Positions 45,921 to 56,627 are shown, counted from the stretch's first letter. The stretch is 64,000 nt of DNA from Sphingomonadales bacterium (GCA_027486895.1 JAIXOE010000060.1:55603-119602); one strand, 5' to 3'. Program-made: numbers and translations. Notes: a model not told the origin generated them from the letters alone.

Positions 45921-47507
45921 TTATTGCAAATCAGCACGCACAAATTCGGCACATCTTTCGCCAATCATGATGCTTGGCGCATTTGTGTTACCTGAAACAA
46001 GCCGGGGCATAATGCTGGCATCTGCAACATAAAGCCCCTCGATGCCACGATATTTCAGGCGCGGATCTATGACATCGTCCGTATTGGGGCCCATGCGGCA
46101 CGTACCTACCGGATGGTATACAGTGTCCGCGCGGCTGCGGATCAGGTCATCCAATGCGGCATCATCATTGAGGTCGACAGGATGCCGATTCTTTCCGCCG
46201 TACGCTGCGAGTGCCGGTGCTTCGAATATCCGGTGCATGGCGCGCACGCCGCTGCGCAGCGTCGCCATGTCGCGATCGTCGCTCAGAAACGCCGGGTCAA
46301 TCAGCGGGGCCGCACTTGCATCTGTTGAAGCGAGGCGCACGGTGCCGCGGCTTTCAGGCCGTAAAACGCAGGCATGGCAGCTGAATCCATGGCCCTTCAC
46401 TTTCGAGCGGCCATGGTCTTCCAACATTGCCGGAACGAAATGATACTGAATGTCAGGGGCCGGCAAGCTTGCGTCCGAACGCCAGAATCCGCCGGCTTCA
46501 GCAAAGCATGTGGTCATCACGCCTGTGCGCTTGCGGCGATGCTCGATAATCGCCTTGATCATCTTTGTGGTGCCCGCAAGCGAATCCCCGAAGAAGTCGT
46601 CCTTTGACTGTGTTTCAAAGCTGGAGACGTAATCGATATGGTCTTGCAGGTCGGCGCCGACGGCTTGCTTATCGTGGACAACGTCTACGCCGACACTGCG
46701 CAGATGATCGGCTGGGCCGATACCGGACAACATCAATATTTGCGGCGATCCAAACGCACCTGCGGACAAAATGACGGCGCCGCGTGCCTTGATCGTGCGT
46801 TTTTTGCTGCGGCCTTGGCGAATGACAACGCCTGTGGCGCGTCCATTTTCGACGATGATCTTTTCGGTCAGTGCGCCGGTAATGACTTCCATCCGGTCAC
46901 GCGCAGGTTCGACATAGGCCCGCGCTGCAGTCCAGCGTTCGCCGCCCTTTTGCGTGACCTGATACAGACCAAAGCCATCCTGCGTCGCACCGTTGAAGTC
47001 ATTATTGACTGGTAATTGCAATTCCGCGGCAGCTTCGATGAAGGCAAGGCTGCCCGCCTGTGGCCAGTGCTGGTCAGAAACGGAAAGCGGTCCGCCTGAT
47101 CCGTGAAAGGCATCAGACCCGCGTTCATTGTCTTCACAGCGTTTGAAAAACGGCAACACATCGTCATAGGACCAGCCATCGCAGCCTAACGCAGCCCAGT
47201 TGTCATAATCATATTTGTGGCCACGGATGTAGACCATCGCGTTAATCGCGCTTGACCCGCCAAGGCCTTTGCCCCGTGGTTGATATCCGGTGCGGCCATT
47301 CAGGCCCTTTTGCGGAACGGTCTCATATTTATAGTTCGACGCATTGCGGATGAACGGCATGAAACCAGGCGTTTTGATCAACATGTTGTTGTTGGTGCCG
47401 CCGGCTTCGATCAGGCAGACCTTATATTTGCCACCTTCTGACAGACGGCCCGCTGCAGCGCTCCCCGCTGACCCGCCACCAATCACGATGATATCAAATT
47501 CGTCCAT
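45921..47507 (-). CDS. GMC-family FAD oxidoreductase
   Basis: 528 residues. The FAD motif is DIIVIGGGSAGSAAAGRLSE, followed by the GMC signatures GKGLGGSSAINAMVYIRGH and GAFGSPQILMLSGIGP. The C-terminal active-site histidines are in YHPVGTCRMG and NTNAPSIMIGERC. Choline dehydrogenase (BetA) is the closest named type, but alcohol dehydrogenases of this family are also likely. Neighbours include a sterol-desaturase-family gene. Confidence 0.92.
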   Translation of the reverse strand: MDEFDIIVIGGGSAGSAAAGRLSEGGKYKVCLIEAGGTNNNMLIKTPGFMPFIRNASNYKYETVPQKGLNGRTGYQPRGKGLGGSSAINAMVYIRGHKYDYDNWAALGCDGWSYDDVLPFFKRCEDNERGSDAFHGSGGPLSVSDQHWPQAGSLAFIEAAAELQLPVNNDFNGATQDGFGLYQVTQKGGERWTAARAYVEPARDRMEVITGALTEKIIVENGRATGVVIRQGRSKKRTIKARGAVILSAGAFGSPQILMLSGIGPADHLRSVGVDVVHDKQAVGADLQDHIDYVSSFETQSKDDFFGDSLAGTTKMIKAIIEHRRKRTGVMTTCFAEAGGFWRSDASLPAPDIQYHFVPAMLEDHGRSKVKGHGFSCHACVLRPESRGTVRLASTDASAAPLIDPAFLSDDRDMATLRSGVRAMHRIFEAPALAAYGGKNRHPVDLNDDAALDDLIRSRADTVYHPVGTCRMGPNTDDVIDPRLKYRGIEGLYVADASIMPRLVSGNTNAPSIMIGERCAEFVRADLQ

Positions 47508-47573
47508 GTTGCCTGCTCCTCTGGTGCGAAGGTTTAAGCAGACGATTAAATACTGGCAAGAGTGTAAATAGCG

Positions 47574-48470
47574 TTAGTCGGCCTGTGCCTGCTGCCCTTC
47601 GAGCCAGCGCGCACGTATTGTATCCGATGTTTCCCGGCTGCCGTCGTGGCTCCAGCCTGGTTCGCGCACAAGGTACGACAATTTGTGACGCCATGGCGCC
47701 GTTCTGAAGTCATGGAACATACCCACCCATTCGTGAAACACGCTCCACAGCAGGTTGAACGTTCCGAGTTGCCGGACAATGCCGTAGCGGATTTTTTCGC
47801 CTTTGACTTCCTCGGTAAAGGTCCCGAACATGCGATCCCAGATGATGAAGGTGCCCGCGTAATTGCGATCCAGATAGCGGGGATTGGTCGCGTGATGGAC
47901 ACGGTGATGGCTTGGCGTGTTCATGATATATTCGAACCAGCGTGGGAATTTGCCGATGGTCTCGGTATGGATCCAGAATTGATAAATGAGATTAAACGCG
48001 CCCACGAAGAGCAGCATCGCCGGATGAAATCCGATGAGTGCCAAAGGAATGCGGAAGATAAAGCCAAGGGCAATGAACCCGGTCCATGTCTGGCGCAGCG
48101 CAGTGGATAGATTATAATGCTGGCTTGAGTGATGGTTTACATGGCTGGCCCAAAACCATCGCACGCGGTGTCCGGTCCGATGCGCCCAATAATATGCCAG
48201 ATCATCAAGAATAAAGCACACAGGCCAAGCCCACCACACCCAACCAATGTCGAACAAGCGGTTCTGGTACAGCCACATCGCCAAGCTGAACACCAACGCG
48301 CCAGTCAGCGCGCCTGCAACAGTGCTGCCGGTGCCGAGCGCCAGCGACGTGAGGGTATCGCGCGGTTCATATTTCTCAGGCGCACGGCTGCGCGCCCACA
48401 GCATTTCTGCAACGATGAGTATGATGAACGCCGGAATGGCGTAATCCACTGGGCTGAATAGTTCAGGCAT
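47574..48470 (-). CDS. Sterol desaturase / fatty acid hydroxylase family membrane protein
   Basis: 298 residues with several hydrophobic helices and the eight-histidine di-iron cluster: HRTGHR, HVNHHSSQHYN and HHRVHHATNP are all visible. Members hydroxylate or desaturate lipids, and in sphingomonads some act on carotenoids or sphingolipids. The particular substrate is unknown. Its start overlaps the following small protein's stop by 8 bases. Confidence 0.93.
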   Translation of the reverse strand: MPELFSPVDYAIPAFIILIVAEMLWARSRAPEKYEPRDTLTSLALGTGSTVAGALTGALVFSLAMWLYQNRLFDIGWVWWAWPVCFILDDLAYYWAHRTGHRVRWFWASHVNHHSSQHYNLSTALRQTWTGFIALGFIFRIPLALIGFHPAMLLFVGAFNLIYQFWIHTETIGKFPRWFEYIMNTPSHHRVHHATNPRYLDRNYAGTFIIWDRMFGTFTEEVKGEKIRYGIVRQLGTFNLLWSVFHEWVGMFHDFRTAPWRHKLSYLVREPGWSHDGSRETSDTIRARWLEGQQAQAD

Positions 48471-48894
48471 GCGTATGTCCCGTTTTGTGCTGGCCGTTGT
48501 TCAAGTGCCGAAGGCCGGATGCCCATTGTTGTGCTTGCTCACCCAAATTGAGCGTGATGGTCCCAAATGTTCTTTCGCCTGTACCGACCGTCAGAAAATT
48601 CTGGTCCAAACGGGATTCGCTATGCCCGTCGAGCAAACGCCCTGCCCATTGAACGCCATGGCGACGGATGAGCAGATGCCTTCCCTGATCGTCACGCATC
48701 AACGCGCCGATGCCAGCCTTATCGATAGCAATATCGACCGGATTGAACCCACAAAGTGTTTCTTCGGCAATATCACGCGCTTGCTCTTCGCTTTGGATGC
48801 GGACATCTCCGCCCAAGCGCCAAAACCGTGCGAGCCAAGCGATAAACAAAATCGCGGCAATCGACCCAGCAAGTTTCAGCAATTCTGCCGTCAC
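48463..48894 (-). CDS. Small single-pass membrane protein, unknown function
   Basis: 143 residues: an N-terminal hydrophobic segment (about 5-25, LLKLAGSIAAILFIAWLARFW) followed by a soluble domain of mixed beta and alpha character (VDIAIDKAGIGALMRDDQGRHLLIRRHGVQWAGRLL). No known motif. It overlaps the start of the sterol-desaturase gene and the end of the DUF442 gene, so it belongs to that operon. Confidence 0.75.
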   Translation of the reverse strand: MTAELLKLAGSIAAILFIAWLARFWRLGGDVRIQSEEQARDIAEETLCGFNPVDIAIDKAGIGALMRDDQGRHLLIRRHGVQWAGRLLDGHSESRLDQNFLTVGTGERTFGTITLNLGEQAQQWASGLRHLNNGQHKTGHTHA

Positions 48895-49322
48895 GAAGCC
48901 CGTCCGCGCAACATGTCCATCATCGCCGCAACGGGGGACAAATCATAGCCTGCGTCTGCGGCCTGTTCCGAAAGGACGGCTGGGTGGTCGCCCTTCGACG
49001 CGCGGGCCAATGCCCATAACAGCGTTGATCGGGTCCCCGACCGGCAATAAGCCAATATCTTGCCGTCTGCGTTCTCGATGGCATCGGCCATGGCCGTGAC
49101 TTGCCATTCGGCAAAGCCAGCGTGGGTCACGGGAATGGCGACATAGGCGATACCGGCAGCTTCCGCCGCCGCAGCGATTTCTGCACCTGATGTTTGGTCC
49201 GCAGATTCATCCTCCGGACGATTGTTGATGATCAACGAAATGCCGGCGGCTTTAGCTTCTGCCACGTCGGAAAGGCTGATTTGCGGCGCGGCGAAAAACG
49301 TGTCTGTCAGTTTACGGAACAT
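48891..49322 (-). CDS. DUF442 / TIGR01244-type phosphatase-like protein
   Basis: 143 residues. The N-terminal MFRKLTDTFFAAPQISLSDV and the active-site loop AYCRSGTRSTLLWALA (Cys-x5-Arg) mark a member of the beta-lactamase-hydrolase-like phosphatase domain (DUF442), related to dual-specificity phosphatases. Such domains often occur fused to, or near, sulfur-metabolism proteins. The ATG at 49322 is chosen over an in-frame TTG two codons earlier. Confidence 0.85.
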   Translation of the reverse strand: MFRKLTDTFFAAPQISLSDVAEAKAAGISLIINNRPEDESADQTSGAEIAAAAEAAGIAYVAIPVTHAGFAEWQVTAMADAIENADGKILAYCRSGTRSTLLWALARASKGDHPAVLSEQAADAGYDLSPVAAMMDMLRGRAS

Positions 49323-49427
49323 CAGCAAATCCTGTTATTTGCCGCGCGAAGCGGTCATTTGATTTTTGCCTTATTTTAATCCGCAATCGATAACAAGAAC
49401 GACTGCGCGTCGGCAAGAAACGCAATT

Positions 49428-51194
49428 CTAGAATTGCGCAATTACAGACAGAAAGTCTTCACCATAGGCCTCCAACTTACGCAGGCCGACACCGCTAATC
49501 CGTCCCAAGGCGCGGATGTCGGCGGGCCTGGTCAAAGCCATTTCGCGCAATGTGGCGTCATGGAAAATGACGTAAGGCGGCACGCCGACATCTTCGGCCA
49601 GCGCGCGACGTTTGGCACGCAATGCCTCAAACAACGGGTTGCCGATGGGATTGTCGGGACGACCCGCCCGGCGTTTATTGTCAGGCTTCACGATCGCAAT
49701 CTGGATTGTCTGATCGCCGCGCATAATCGCACGCGCATCGCCTGCTAGTTTCAGGCCGCCATGTTCGTTTGCAGTCAGCGCCCCGCGGGCCTGTAATGCG
49801 CGTGACAAGGGTTTAAGCATCGCTGCCTCTGCCTTGCTAACAATCCCGAACACCGACAACTGGTCATGCCCCAATTGCGTGACGCGGTCATCTTTACTGC
49901 CCGTCAGGACCTTTTCCAAATGGCCCATGCCGAACATCTGCCCGGTGCGATAGGCGGCCGACAAGAGCTTGCGTGACAGCTCGGTTGCGTCGTGGACGTC
50001 TGGCGCATTCAGGCAATTGTCGCAATTGCCGCACGATTCAGGAGGGTTTTCCCCGAAGTGACGCAGCAGCACCGCGCGCCTGCACCCTGCGGTTTCCACA
50101 AGATACGACAATGCGGCAACGCGCGCCAATTCTGCCTCCCGCCGTTCGGGGGCAAGCTCGCTCAGGCGCATGCGGGCGCGGGTGAAGTCACCGGCGGACC
50201 ACAGCATATGTGCAACCGCCGGATCACCATCGCGTCCGGCGCGGCCGCTTTCCTGATAATAGGATTCAATGGATTTTGGCAGGCCGGCATGCACAACAAA
50301 GCGCACATCAGGTTTGTCGATACCCATGCCAAACGCCACGGTCGCCACCATCACCATGTCTTCGGAAGACACAAATTCTGCCTGAGCCCGTGCCCGGGTC
50401 TGCGGCTCCATACCGGCGTGGTAGTAAAGCGCCTTGCGCCCGGTCTCTGCGATTTGGGCCGCAATCTTTTCGGTACGGTCACGGGTCTGGGCATAGACGA
50501 TGCCAGCGCCTTGCAGGCCTTTTACCAGTGCTGCTATCCCGCTGTTAGGCGCTGCCTCGGCGGCATAGCGGATGTTGGGCCGGTCAAAACCTGCCACCAT
50601 GACGCCATCATGTGGAATCCCGAGCTGTTCGGCAATATCGTCGCGGGTGTGGGTGTCTGCGGTCGCGGTCAGCGCGAGACGTGGCACATCGGCGAAGTCG
50701 TCCAGCAGCGGCCGCAGCAGGCGATAGTCCGGACGGAAATCATGGCCCCATTCCGAAACGCAATGTGCTTCATCAATGGCAAACAGCGATATTTTCGTCT
50801 CACGCAACAGGTTGCGAAACTCTTGCCCTGATGCTCGCTCGGGTGCGACATAAAGCAGGTCAAGATCGCCCGCGCGAAACCGGCTGATGGTTTCGGCGCG
50901 GTTGTCATCAGCTGAGGTCAATGTCGCAGCACGAATGCCAACGGCATCAGCAGCGCGCATTTGGTCGTGCATCAGCGCGATAAGCGGCGAGATGACAACG
51001 CATGTGCCGTCCATGATGACCGCGGGCAATTGGTAGCACAACGACTTGCCCGCGCCCGTCGGCATGATGGCCAAAGTGCGTTGGCCTGCAAGCACGCGCG
51101 ACACGACCTGTTCCTGCTGCCCGCGAAATTCGGGAAAACCGAAAATGCGGTGCAACACATCAGATGGGCTAGGGGACGGAGCGACGGAGGCCAT
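49428..51194 (-). CDS. recQ: ATP-dependent DNA helicase RecQ
   Basis: 588-residue 3'-5' SF2 helicase of recombination and repair. Motif I PTGAGKS, motif [19 protein letters not shown], motif [14 protein letters not shown], a zinc-binding segment with [24 protein letters not shown], an RQC winged helix (about 400-500) and a C-terminal HRDC domain (about 515-588) are all present. Its stop codon lies at the centre of an 18-base palindrome at 49421-49438. Confidence 0.97.
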   Translation of the reverse strand: MASVAPSPSPSDVLHRIFGFPEFRGQQEQVVSRVLAGQRTLAIMPTGAGKSLCYQLPAVIMDGTCVVISPLIALMHDQMRAADAVGIRAATLTSADDNRAETISRFRAGDLDLLYVAPERASGQEFRNLLRETKISLFAIDEAHCVSEWGHDFRPDYRLLRPLLDDFADVPRLALTATADTHTRDDIAEQLGIPHDGVMVAGFDRPNIRYAAEAAPNSGIAALVKGLQGAGIVYAQTRDRTEKIAAQIAETGRKALYYHAGMEPQTRARAQAEFVSSEDMVMVATVAFGMGIDKPDVRFVVHAGLPKSIESYYQESGRAGRDGDPAVAHMLWSAGDFTRARMRLSELAPERREAELARVAALSYLVETAGCRRAVLLRHFGENPPESCGNCDNCLNAPDVHDATELSRKLLSAAYRTGQMFGMGHLEKVLTGSKDDRVTQLGHDQLSVFGIVSKAEAAMLKPLSRALQARGALTANEHGGLKLAGDARAIMRGDQTIQIAIVKPDNKRRAGRPDNPIGNPLFEALRAKRRALAEDVGVPPYVIFHDATLREMALTRPADIRALGRISGVGLRKLEAYGEDFLSVIAQF

Positions 51195-51273
51195 GGCATG
51201 CCCTAGCGTGCCTAAAGTGCCAGTGACAGAGTGCAGTTGTATTCAAACCAAGTCGCTTGTGGATAGCGCGCGA

Positions 51274-53094
51274 TTATACCGGAGGGATGGCTTCTTCTTC
51301 AGCTTCGCTTTGCTGCCTTGCCCACATTTCGGCATAAAGGCCGCCTTTGCGCAGCAGTTCATTGTGCGTCCCTTGTTCGGCAACGCGGCCTGCATCAAGA
51401 ACCATGATCTGGTCAGCATCGACGATTGTCGATAGCCGGTGGGCGATGATGATTGTCGTGCGACGTTCTGAAATCCGCTCAAGTGTCGCCTGAATTTCGG
51501 ACTCTGTGCGGCTATCAAGCGCGCTGGTGGCTTCGTCTAGGATCAGGATCGGCGGATTTTTGAGCAAGGTCCGCGCGATAGCCACGCGCTGCTTTTCGCC
51601 GCCGGACAGTTTCAGCCCCCGCTCACCGACCTTGGCGGCATATTGCTCCGGCAGCGATGTGATAAAGCCGTGAATAGATGCACCGCGGGCAGCTTCTTCG
51701 ATTTCGTCCTGGCTCGATCCTTCGCGGCCATATCCGATATTGTACCCAATGCTGTCGTTGAACAGCACGGTGTCCTGAGGCACAATGCCGATGACGCTGC
51801 GCAGGCTGGATTGCGTTACATCACGCAGATCTTGTCCGTCGATGGTAATGCGTCCGCCGGTGATGTCGTAAAAACGGTAAAGCAGCCGTGCAATTGTCGA
51901 CTTGCCTGCGCCCGATGGGCCAACCACTGCAAGCGTATGCCCGGGTTCAATTTTGAAACTAACGCCATTGAGGATTTGCCGGTCGGGGTCATAGCCAAAG
52001 CGCACATCTTCGAACGCCACCGCGCCCCCAGATACTGCCAAGGCAGGTGCGTCGGGCTTATCGGTGATTTCGGCTGGTGTATCGATCAGGTCGAACATCG
52101 CGGCCATATCAGTGAGGCCCTGGCGAATGGTGCGATACACCATCCCAAGCATGTCCAAGGGACGAAAAAGCTGGGCAAGCAAGGTGTTGACGGTGACAAC
52201 GTCACCAGTCGTAAACTGCCCGCGCGACCAGCCCCAAACGACATAGCCCATCGCGCCTGCCATCATCAAATTGGTAATCAGCGACTGGCCGATATTCAGC
52301 GCCGCCAGCGAATTTTCCGATTTGACCGCTGCGTTCGCATAATGCTGAACCACCTCGGCATAGCGGCGGGTCTCGCGCTTTTCAGCGTTGAAATATTTCA
52401 CTGTTTCATAGTTGAGCAGACTGTCGACCGACTTTGCAACGGTCTGCGTATCCAGCTCGTTCATTTCCTCGCGCAATTTGTTGCGCCAGTTGGTGATGAC
52501 CGTGGTGTAGGCGATGTAGCTGACGACCATGATGAGCGTCGCCGCAACCATACCCCAACCAAATTCAATCTTGAAATATGCGGAAACCAGTACAAGCTCA
52601 AGCAAGGTCGGCGCGATGTTGAACAGCAGGAAATAGAGCATGATATCAATGCTCTTGGTGCCGCGCTCAATGACCTTGGTCACCGCGCCCGTGCGACGGT
52701 TCATGTGGAAACGCATTGATAGATTGTGCAAATGGCTGAACACATTTTCGGCCAAGCGGCGGGTGGCTTCTTGCCCTACGCGCTCAAAGACAACGTTGCG
52801 CAGATTGTCGAACAACACGCCGCCGAAACGTGCGCCAGCATAAGCAGCCACGAGCGCAATCGCGATGGCGACGCTGTCTTCCATGCCGGGAACCATGCGG
52901 TCAATGGCGCGCCCGTAAACCCATGCCATGCTCAATTGAATGAGCTTGGAAACCACCACCAGCAGCAGCGCGAATACGATGCGCGCGCGTAGGCCAGTCT
53001 CGCCCTTTGGCCATAAATATGGCAAGAAACGCCGCATCACGGCGAAATCGGGCTTGGCATCTGAAGTGGGGGCTAATGGTGGCACAGGGGCCAT
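51274..53094 (-). CDS. Atm1-type ABC exporter
   Basis: 606 residues: a six-helix transmembrane domain (about 40-330) fused to an ATPase domain. Walker A GPSGAGKST, signature LSGGEKQRVAIARTLL and Walker B ILILDEATSALD are present. The helices carry features of the Atm1/HMT1 subgroup, which exports glutathione-linked metal or sulfur species for Fe-S cluster and metal homeostasis; Novosphingobium Atm1 is a known relative. The substrate is inferred from the family. It lies 79 bases upstream of recQ on the same strand. Confidence 0.92.
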   Translation of the reverse strand: MAPVPPLAPTSDAKPDFAVMRRFLPYLWPKGETGLRARIVFALLLVVVSKLIQLSMAWVYGRAIDRMVPGMEDSVAIAIALVAAYAGARFGGVLFDNLRNVVFERVGQEATRRLAENVFSHLHNLSMRFHMNRRTGAVTKVIERGTKSIDIMLYFLLFNIAPTLLELVLVSAYFKIEFGWGMVAATLIMVVSYIAYTTVITNWRNKLREEMNELDTQTVAKSVDSLLNYETVKYFNAEKRETRRYAEVVQHYANAAVKSENSLAALNIGQSLITNLMMAGAMGYVVWGWSRGQFTTGDVVTVNTLLAQLFRPLDMLGMVYRTIRQGLTDMAAMFDLIDTPAEITDKPDAPALAVSGGAVAFEDVRFGYDPDRQILNGVSFKIEPGHTLAVVGPSGAGKSTIARLLYRFYDITGGRITIDGQDLRDVTQSSLRSVIGIVPQDTVLFNDSIGYNIGYGREGSSQDEIEEAARGASIHGFITSLPEQYAAKVGERGLKLSGGEKQRVAIARTLLKNPPILILDEATSALDSRTESEIQATLERISERRTTIIIAHRLSTIVDADQIMVLDAGRVAEQGTHNELLRKGGLYAEMWARQQSEAEEEAIPPV

Positions 53095-53126
53095 ATAATT
53101 AGATTAGGCGAAAGCGCAAACGTCCT

Positions 53127-53438
53127 TCATGTCCGTCCGGACAGCAGCAACCATGTCGCAATCGCGTTTATGCCGGTATAGGCCCAATATGTCAGCGATA
53201 CCGCCAACGACCCCTCATTTGCGAACCAAAGCGCGCCAATCAGTATGGCCAGTTCGATGGCATAGCTGCCATAGGGACTGAAATGCCGGCTGAAATAGCG
53301 TTTGGTATCTTCAACAAAGGGATGTCCGGATTCTGCGACCGCCTTGTGCATAGCAAAATTGGCAATGCCCATCAGGAAGCAGAAAATGAGCAGCATCGCC
53401 GTGCCTTCATGGTCCTTCGCGGATGGCGCGCGCTTCAT
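53127..53438 (-). CDS. Small membrane protein, unknown function
   Basis: 103 residues from the ATG at 53438 (MKRAPSAKDHEGTAML); an upstream ATG at 53459 is also possible. Three hydrophobic segments are seen (about 15-30, 62-78 and 83-98 in this numbering). The start overlaps the end of the upstream permease gene by about 30 bases, and the gene is the last of the pyrE-lepB operon. No motif is recognised. Confidence 0.7.
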   Translation of the reverse strand: MKRAPSAKDHEGTAMLLIFCFLMGIANFAMHKAVAESGHPFVEDTKRYFSRHFSPYGSYAIELAILIGALWFANEGSLAVSLTYWAYTGINAIATWLLLSGRT

Positions 53439-54543
53439 TGCGTTCCGATTGCCGCTCAAGCGCGACCTTAATCATCGCGATGATGGGGTCTGCCAGTGCA
53501 AGCCCCAATATGCCAAACAAAGCACCGAAAAGGATCTGTGCGCCAAGCACAAGGGCTGGTGCCAAATCGACCGCCCGCTTTGCGACCATGGGCACAATCA
53601 GATAGCCGTCGACCATCTGAACGACGAAATACACGAAGATGGCATAAAGGCCGACATCGACACCCGCTGAAAATCCAACGAGGATGATGAGCGCGCCAGA
53701 TACGATGGCACCGATATTGGGCAAAAACGCCAACAGGCCCGTGAGGACGCCAAGAAGCGCGGCCATCGGGACGCCACCAAGGCTGAGCAATATCCAGGTG
53801 CCAAAGCCTTCCACTGCCATGCCAAGTAACCGGCCGGCCATGAGGCGACGCAATACGCTGCCCATTTTGGCGGCGGTGACATAGAATTGCTCACGCTCGG
53901 CCAGCGGCAGCATCCAAGCGACGCCGCGTTCGTACATCCGGGGTTCGGCGGCAATAAAGATTGCGAGAACGAGCATCATCGCCATGTTCGTCACTGTACC
54001 GACAACGGACGAGACGGCAGCCGTCACGCGGCCCACTGAATTCAAAATCTGCGTGCCGAAGCCTTTTACGTCCTCCGCAGATATATTGAATCCGGCGGCG
54101 GCAATCCGGTTGCCGATGGATTCGATCTGCGTTTCGACAATTGCCTGAAGGCTCGCTGCCTGCGCTGCAAGCTCGGAACCGGTGAATACAAACGTCCAGT
54201 ACATGAAACCGAACACCGCCAGCACGACGATGGTCAGGCGGATGCCGCGCGGGATCGGCAATATCCGGCCAAGCAAACGCGCCCCGCCATCGAACATCGC
54301 AGCAAGGACAAGACCGCCCATGATGAGCAGAAGCGGCTGCGCCAACCACACAAGGCCAACGACAAGCGCGGTCATGCCAATCCAGACGGTCGCCCGTTTG
54401 ATCTCGGTGCGGATTATGGGGTCGTAAAGTTCGGTTGGGCCGACCTCTTCGCGAAATCCATCCTCCTGCACCACAGGCTTTGTGCGGGGCCGGCGCGTCT
54501 TCGCGGGTTTTGCGGCAGTGGAGGCTTTCGCTATATCATTCAC
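53407..54543 (-). CDS. AI-2E/PerM-family membrane protein
   Basis: About 378 residues from a GTG at 54543 that overlaps the lepB stop by 8 bases. An upstream ATG at 54588 would add 15 codons that overlap lepB more deeply. After a charged, Arg/Lys-rich N-terminus there are about eight hydrophobic segments in the YdiK/PerM pattern, including the conserved FLPNIGAIVSGALIILVGF. The family includes the AI-2 exporter TqsA and Na/H antiporters; the actual substrate is unknown. Confidence 0.88.
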   Translation of the reverse strand: MNDIAKASTAAKPAKTRRPRTKPVVQEDGFREEVGPTELYDPIIRTEIKRATVWIGMTALVVGLVWLAQPLLLIMGGLVLAAMFDGGARLLGRILPIPRGIRLTIVVLAVFGFMYWTFVFTGSELAAQAASLQAIVETQIESIGNRIAAAGFNISAEDVKGFGTQILNSVGRVTAAVSSVVGTVTNMAMMLVLAIFIAAEPRMYERGVAWMLPLAEREQFYVTAAKMGSVLRRLMAGRLLGMAVEGFGTWILLSLGGVPMAALLGVLTGLLAFLPNIGAIVSGALIILVGFSAGVDVGLYAIFVYFVVQMVDGYLIVPMVAKRAVDLAPALVLGAQILFGALFGILGLALADPIIAMIKVALERQSERNEARAIREGP

Positions 54544-55480
54544 TTGGGCCAACCTTTTTTGGACGCAGGCTCGTTCCTGCGCGGTCACCGCGAAGCGATG
54601 AAATCCAAGTTGCCGGGTTCAAGCCAGTGCTGCCATCTACGGAGAAGGTGATGATTTCCGCACGGCCACCGAGGCGATCCCACGATACCGGGCCGCCAAG
54701 GCCACCCAGTGCTTCCGGTACGCGGCTGTCCGAGCTATTGTCTCGGTTGTCGCCCATCAAGAATACATGGCCTGCAGGTATTTTTACTGGCTCCATGTCA
54801 TCTGTCTCGCGTCTGCGCGCATCGATGGTGTCATACTGCACGCCATTGGGCAGCGTTTCGCGAATGATGGGCAAATGACATGTCATCACGCCATCATCGC
54901 TTCGCGTCAGCGCGCCCGGGAAATCATAATCGTTGCACGGGTTGTTCGCATCGACAGGCAATATAAGGTTGGGCTGGGTGTCCTGTTTGACAGGCTTGCC
55001 GTTCAAAAAAACCTGACCTTCGCGCAGAGCGATGGTGTCACCTGGCAGACCGATTACACGCTTGATCCAGTCCTGATATTTGCCCTTTGGCGTCAAAATG
55101 ACAATATCGCCACGTGCGGGCAACTTTCCCCAAACCCGCGTTTCGCTCTCCGGAAGCGGGACGGCCAGAGCCTCTACTTCTTCGCGCAGTACCAGCCAGC
55201 GAAATATCGCCGCCGGATTGGGAATGGTTGGCGACACATGACTCCAGCCATAAGGGTATTTGCTCACGAACAACCTGTCACCCACCAGCAGGGTCGGCAT
55301 CATCGAAATCGACGGGATATAAAACGGTTTGGCAATGAAGCTGTGAAACGCAAGAACGGCAATCAGCAGCCAGAACATACCTTTGATTTCCGCCCAGACG
55401 GCAGATGCCCAGCCGCGCTTTTCAGGCGCTGGAGCGGACGGGACGGTGGGATCGATATTATCGGTGGTCAAACTGGTCAT
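54536..55480 (-). CDS. lepB: Signal peptidase I
   Basis: 314-residue Ser-Lys membrane protease that removes Sec signal peptides. A single N-terminal transmembrane segment (about 35-52) is followed by the catalytic Ser59 in [10 protein letters not shown] and Lys140 in [11 protein letters not shown], with the conserved [12 protein letters not shown] box near residue 255. The Pro/Ala-rich N-terminal extension is short. It is coupled to acpS by a 4-base overlap. Confidence 0.97.
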   Translation of the reverse strand: MTSLTTDNIDPTVPSAPAPEKRGWASAVWAEIKGMFWLLIAVLAFHSFIAKPFYIPSISMMPTLLVGDRLFVSKYPYGWSHVSPTIPNPAAIFRWLVLREEVEALAVPLPESETRVWGKLPARGDIVILTPKGKYQDWIKRVIGLPGDTIALREGQVFLNGKPVKQDTQPNLILPVDANNPCNDYDFPGALTRSDDGVMTCHLPIIRETLPNGVQYDTIDARRRETDDMEPVKIPAGHVFLMGDNRDNSSDSRVPEALGGLGGPVSWDRLGGRAEIITFSVDGSTGLNPATWISSLRGDRAGTSLRPKKVGPSE

Positions 55481-55887
55481 GCCTTTTGCGATGGTAACGC
55501 TTCTATAATGACAAATGCCTGTGCCCAGGGGTGGTCATCAGTCAGTGTCAGATGAATATGGGCTTCATAGCCCGAAGGAATCATTGCGTCGAGCCGGGCT
55601 TTTGCACCGCCGGTTAGCGCCAGCGTTGGCGCACCTGAGGGTGCGTTAACAACGCCAATATCCTTCATGAACACACCATGTTTAAATCCGGTTCCGACGG
55701 CTTTTGAAAAAGCCTCTTTGGCCGCAAAGCGCTTGGCATATGTGCCGGCCTTGGTGAACGGCCGCTTGCTAGCTTTGGCGCGCTCGACGTCCGTAAAGAC
55801 ACGGTTTTCAAACCGTTCGCCAAAGCGTTCGAGTGAATGGGCGATGCGTTCGATATTACACAAGTCGGAACCAAGCCCGATAATCAC
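55477..55887 (-). CDS. acpS: Holo-[acyl-carrier-protein] synthase
   Basis: 136-residue phosphopantetheinyl transferase that activates ACP. The metal-binding [14 protein letters not shown] and the central [17 protein letters not shown] motif are intact. It overlaps pdxJ and lepB by 4 bases on each side, an order widely kept in alphaproteobacteria. Confidence 0.97.
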   Translation of the reverse strand: MIIGLGSDLCNIERIAHSLERFGERFENRVFTDVERAKASKRPFTKAGTYAKRFAAKEAFSKAVGTGFKHGVFMKDIGVVNAPSGAPTLALTGGAKARLDAMIPSGYEAHIHLTLTDDHPWAQAFVIIEALPSQKA

Positions 55888-56627
55888 CGCGCGAGGTCCA
55901 TTAGCGTCCGCATCTTACGGACACTCTCTTCCAAGCCGATGAAGATTGCCTCGCCTATCAAATAGTGCCCGATATTGAGTTCAGCGAATTGCGGAATGGC
56001 AGCGATGGGCTGGACATTCTCAAAAGTCAGACCGTGGCCGGCATGCGGCTCAATACCGTTTTTCGCGGCTAAAGCAGCGGCGTCAGCAATACGGCGAAGC
56101 TCGAGTTCGCGTTCCTCGCCGTCCAAATGGGCATATCTGCCCGTGTGGAATTCAACGATATGTGCTTTCAGGCGAATAGCAGCCTCAATTTGGCGTGCAT
56201 CAGGCTCAATGAACAAACTCACGCGAATGCCCGCGTCGGCCAGCCGTGTTACGATGGGGGCAAGGTGATTATGCTGGCCAGCCGCATCCAAGCCACCCTC
56301 AGTCGTACGTTCTTCGCGTCTTTCAGGCACAATGCACGCGGCATTTGGCTTATGCCGAAGCGCTATTTCGAGCATTTCGTCCGTTGCTGCCATTTCCAGA
56401 TTAATGGGCAAACGTATTTCGCGCATAATCGCGTCCAAATCAGCGTCGCGAATATGACGGCGGTCTTCGCGCAAATGGACGGTGATGCCATCGCCGCCTG
56501 CGGCCTCGACAATGTGGGCAGCGCGCATCGGGTCGGGATGCATGCCCCCGCGTGCATTACGGATCGTCGCAACGTGGTCGATGTTCACGCCAAGGCGCAG
56601 CTTTTTGGGATCAAGGGTGAAAGTCAT
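55884..56627 (-). CDS. pdxJ: Pyridoxine 5'-phosphate synthase
   Basis: 247-residue TIM barrel that condenses 1-deoxyxylulose 5-phosphate with 3-amino-2-oxopropyl phosphate in vitamin B6 synthesis. It opens [19 protein letters not shown] and includes HLREDRRHI and [17 protein letters not shown]. It is coupled to the upstream serine hydrolase gene and to acpS by 4-base overlaps. Confidence 0.97.
   Translation of the reverse strand: MTFTLDPKKLRLGVNIDHVATIRNARGGMHPDPMRAAHIVEAAGGDGITVHLREDRRHIRDADLDAIMREIRLPINLEMAATDEMLEIALRHKPNAACIVPERREERTTEGGLDAAGQHNHLAPIVTRLADAGIRVSLFIEPDARQIEAAIRLKAHIVEFHTGRYAHLDGEERELELRRIADAAALAAKNGIEPHAGHGLTFENVQPIAAIPQFAELNIGHYLIGEAIFIGLEESVRKMRTLMDLAR

Noticed and set aside
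51643..52719. 358-codon plus-strand frame
   Set aside because: Antisense to the Atm1 exporter gene; no domain or start signal.
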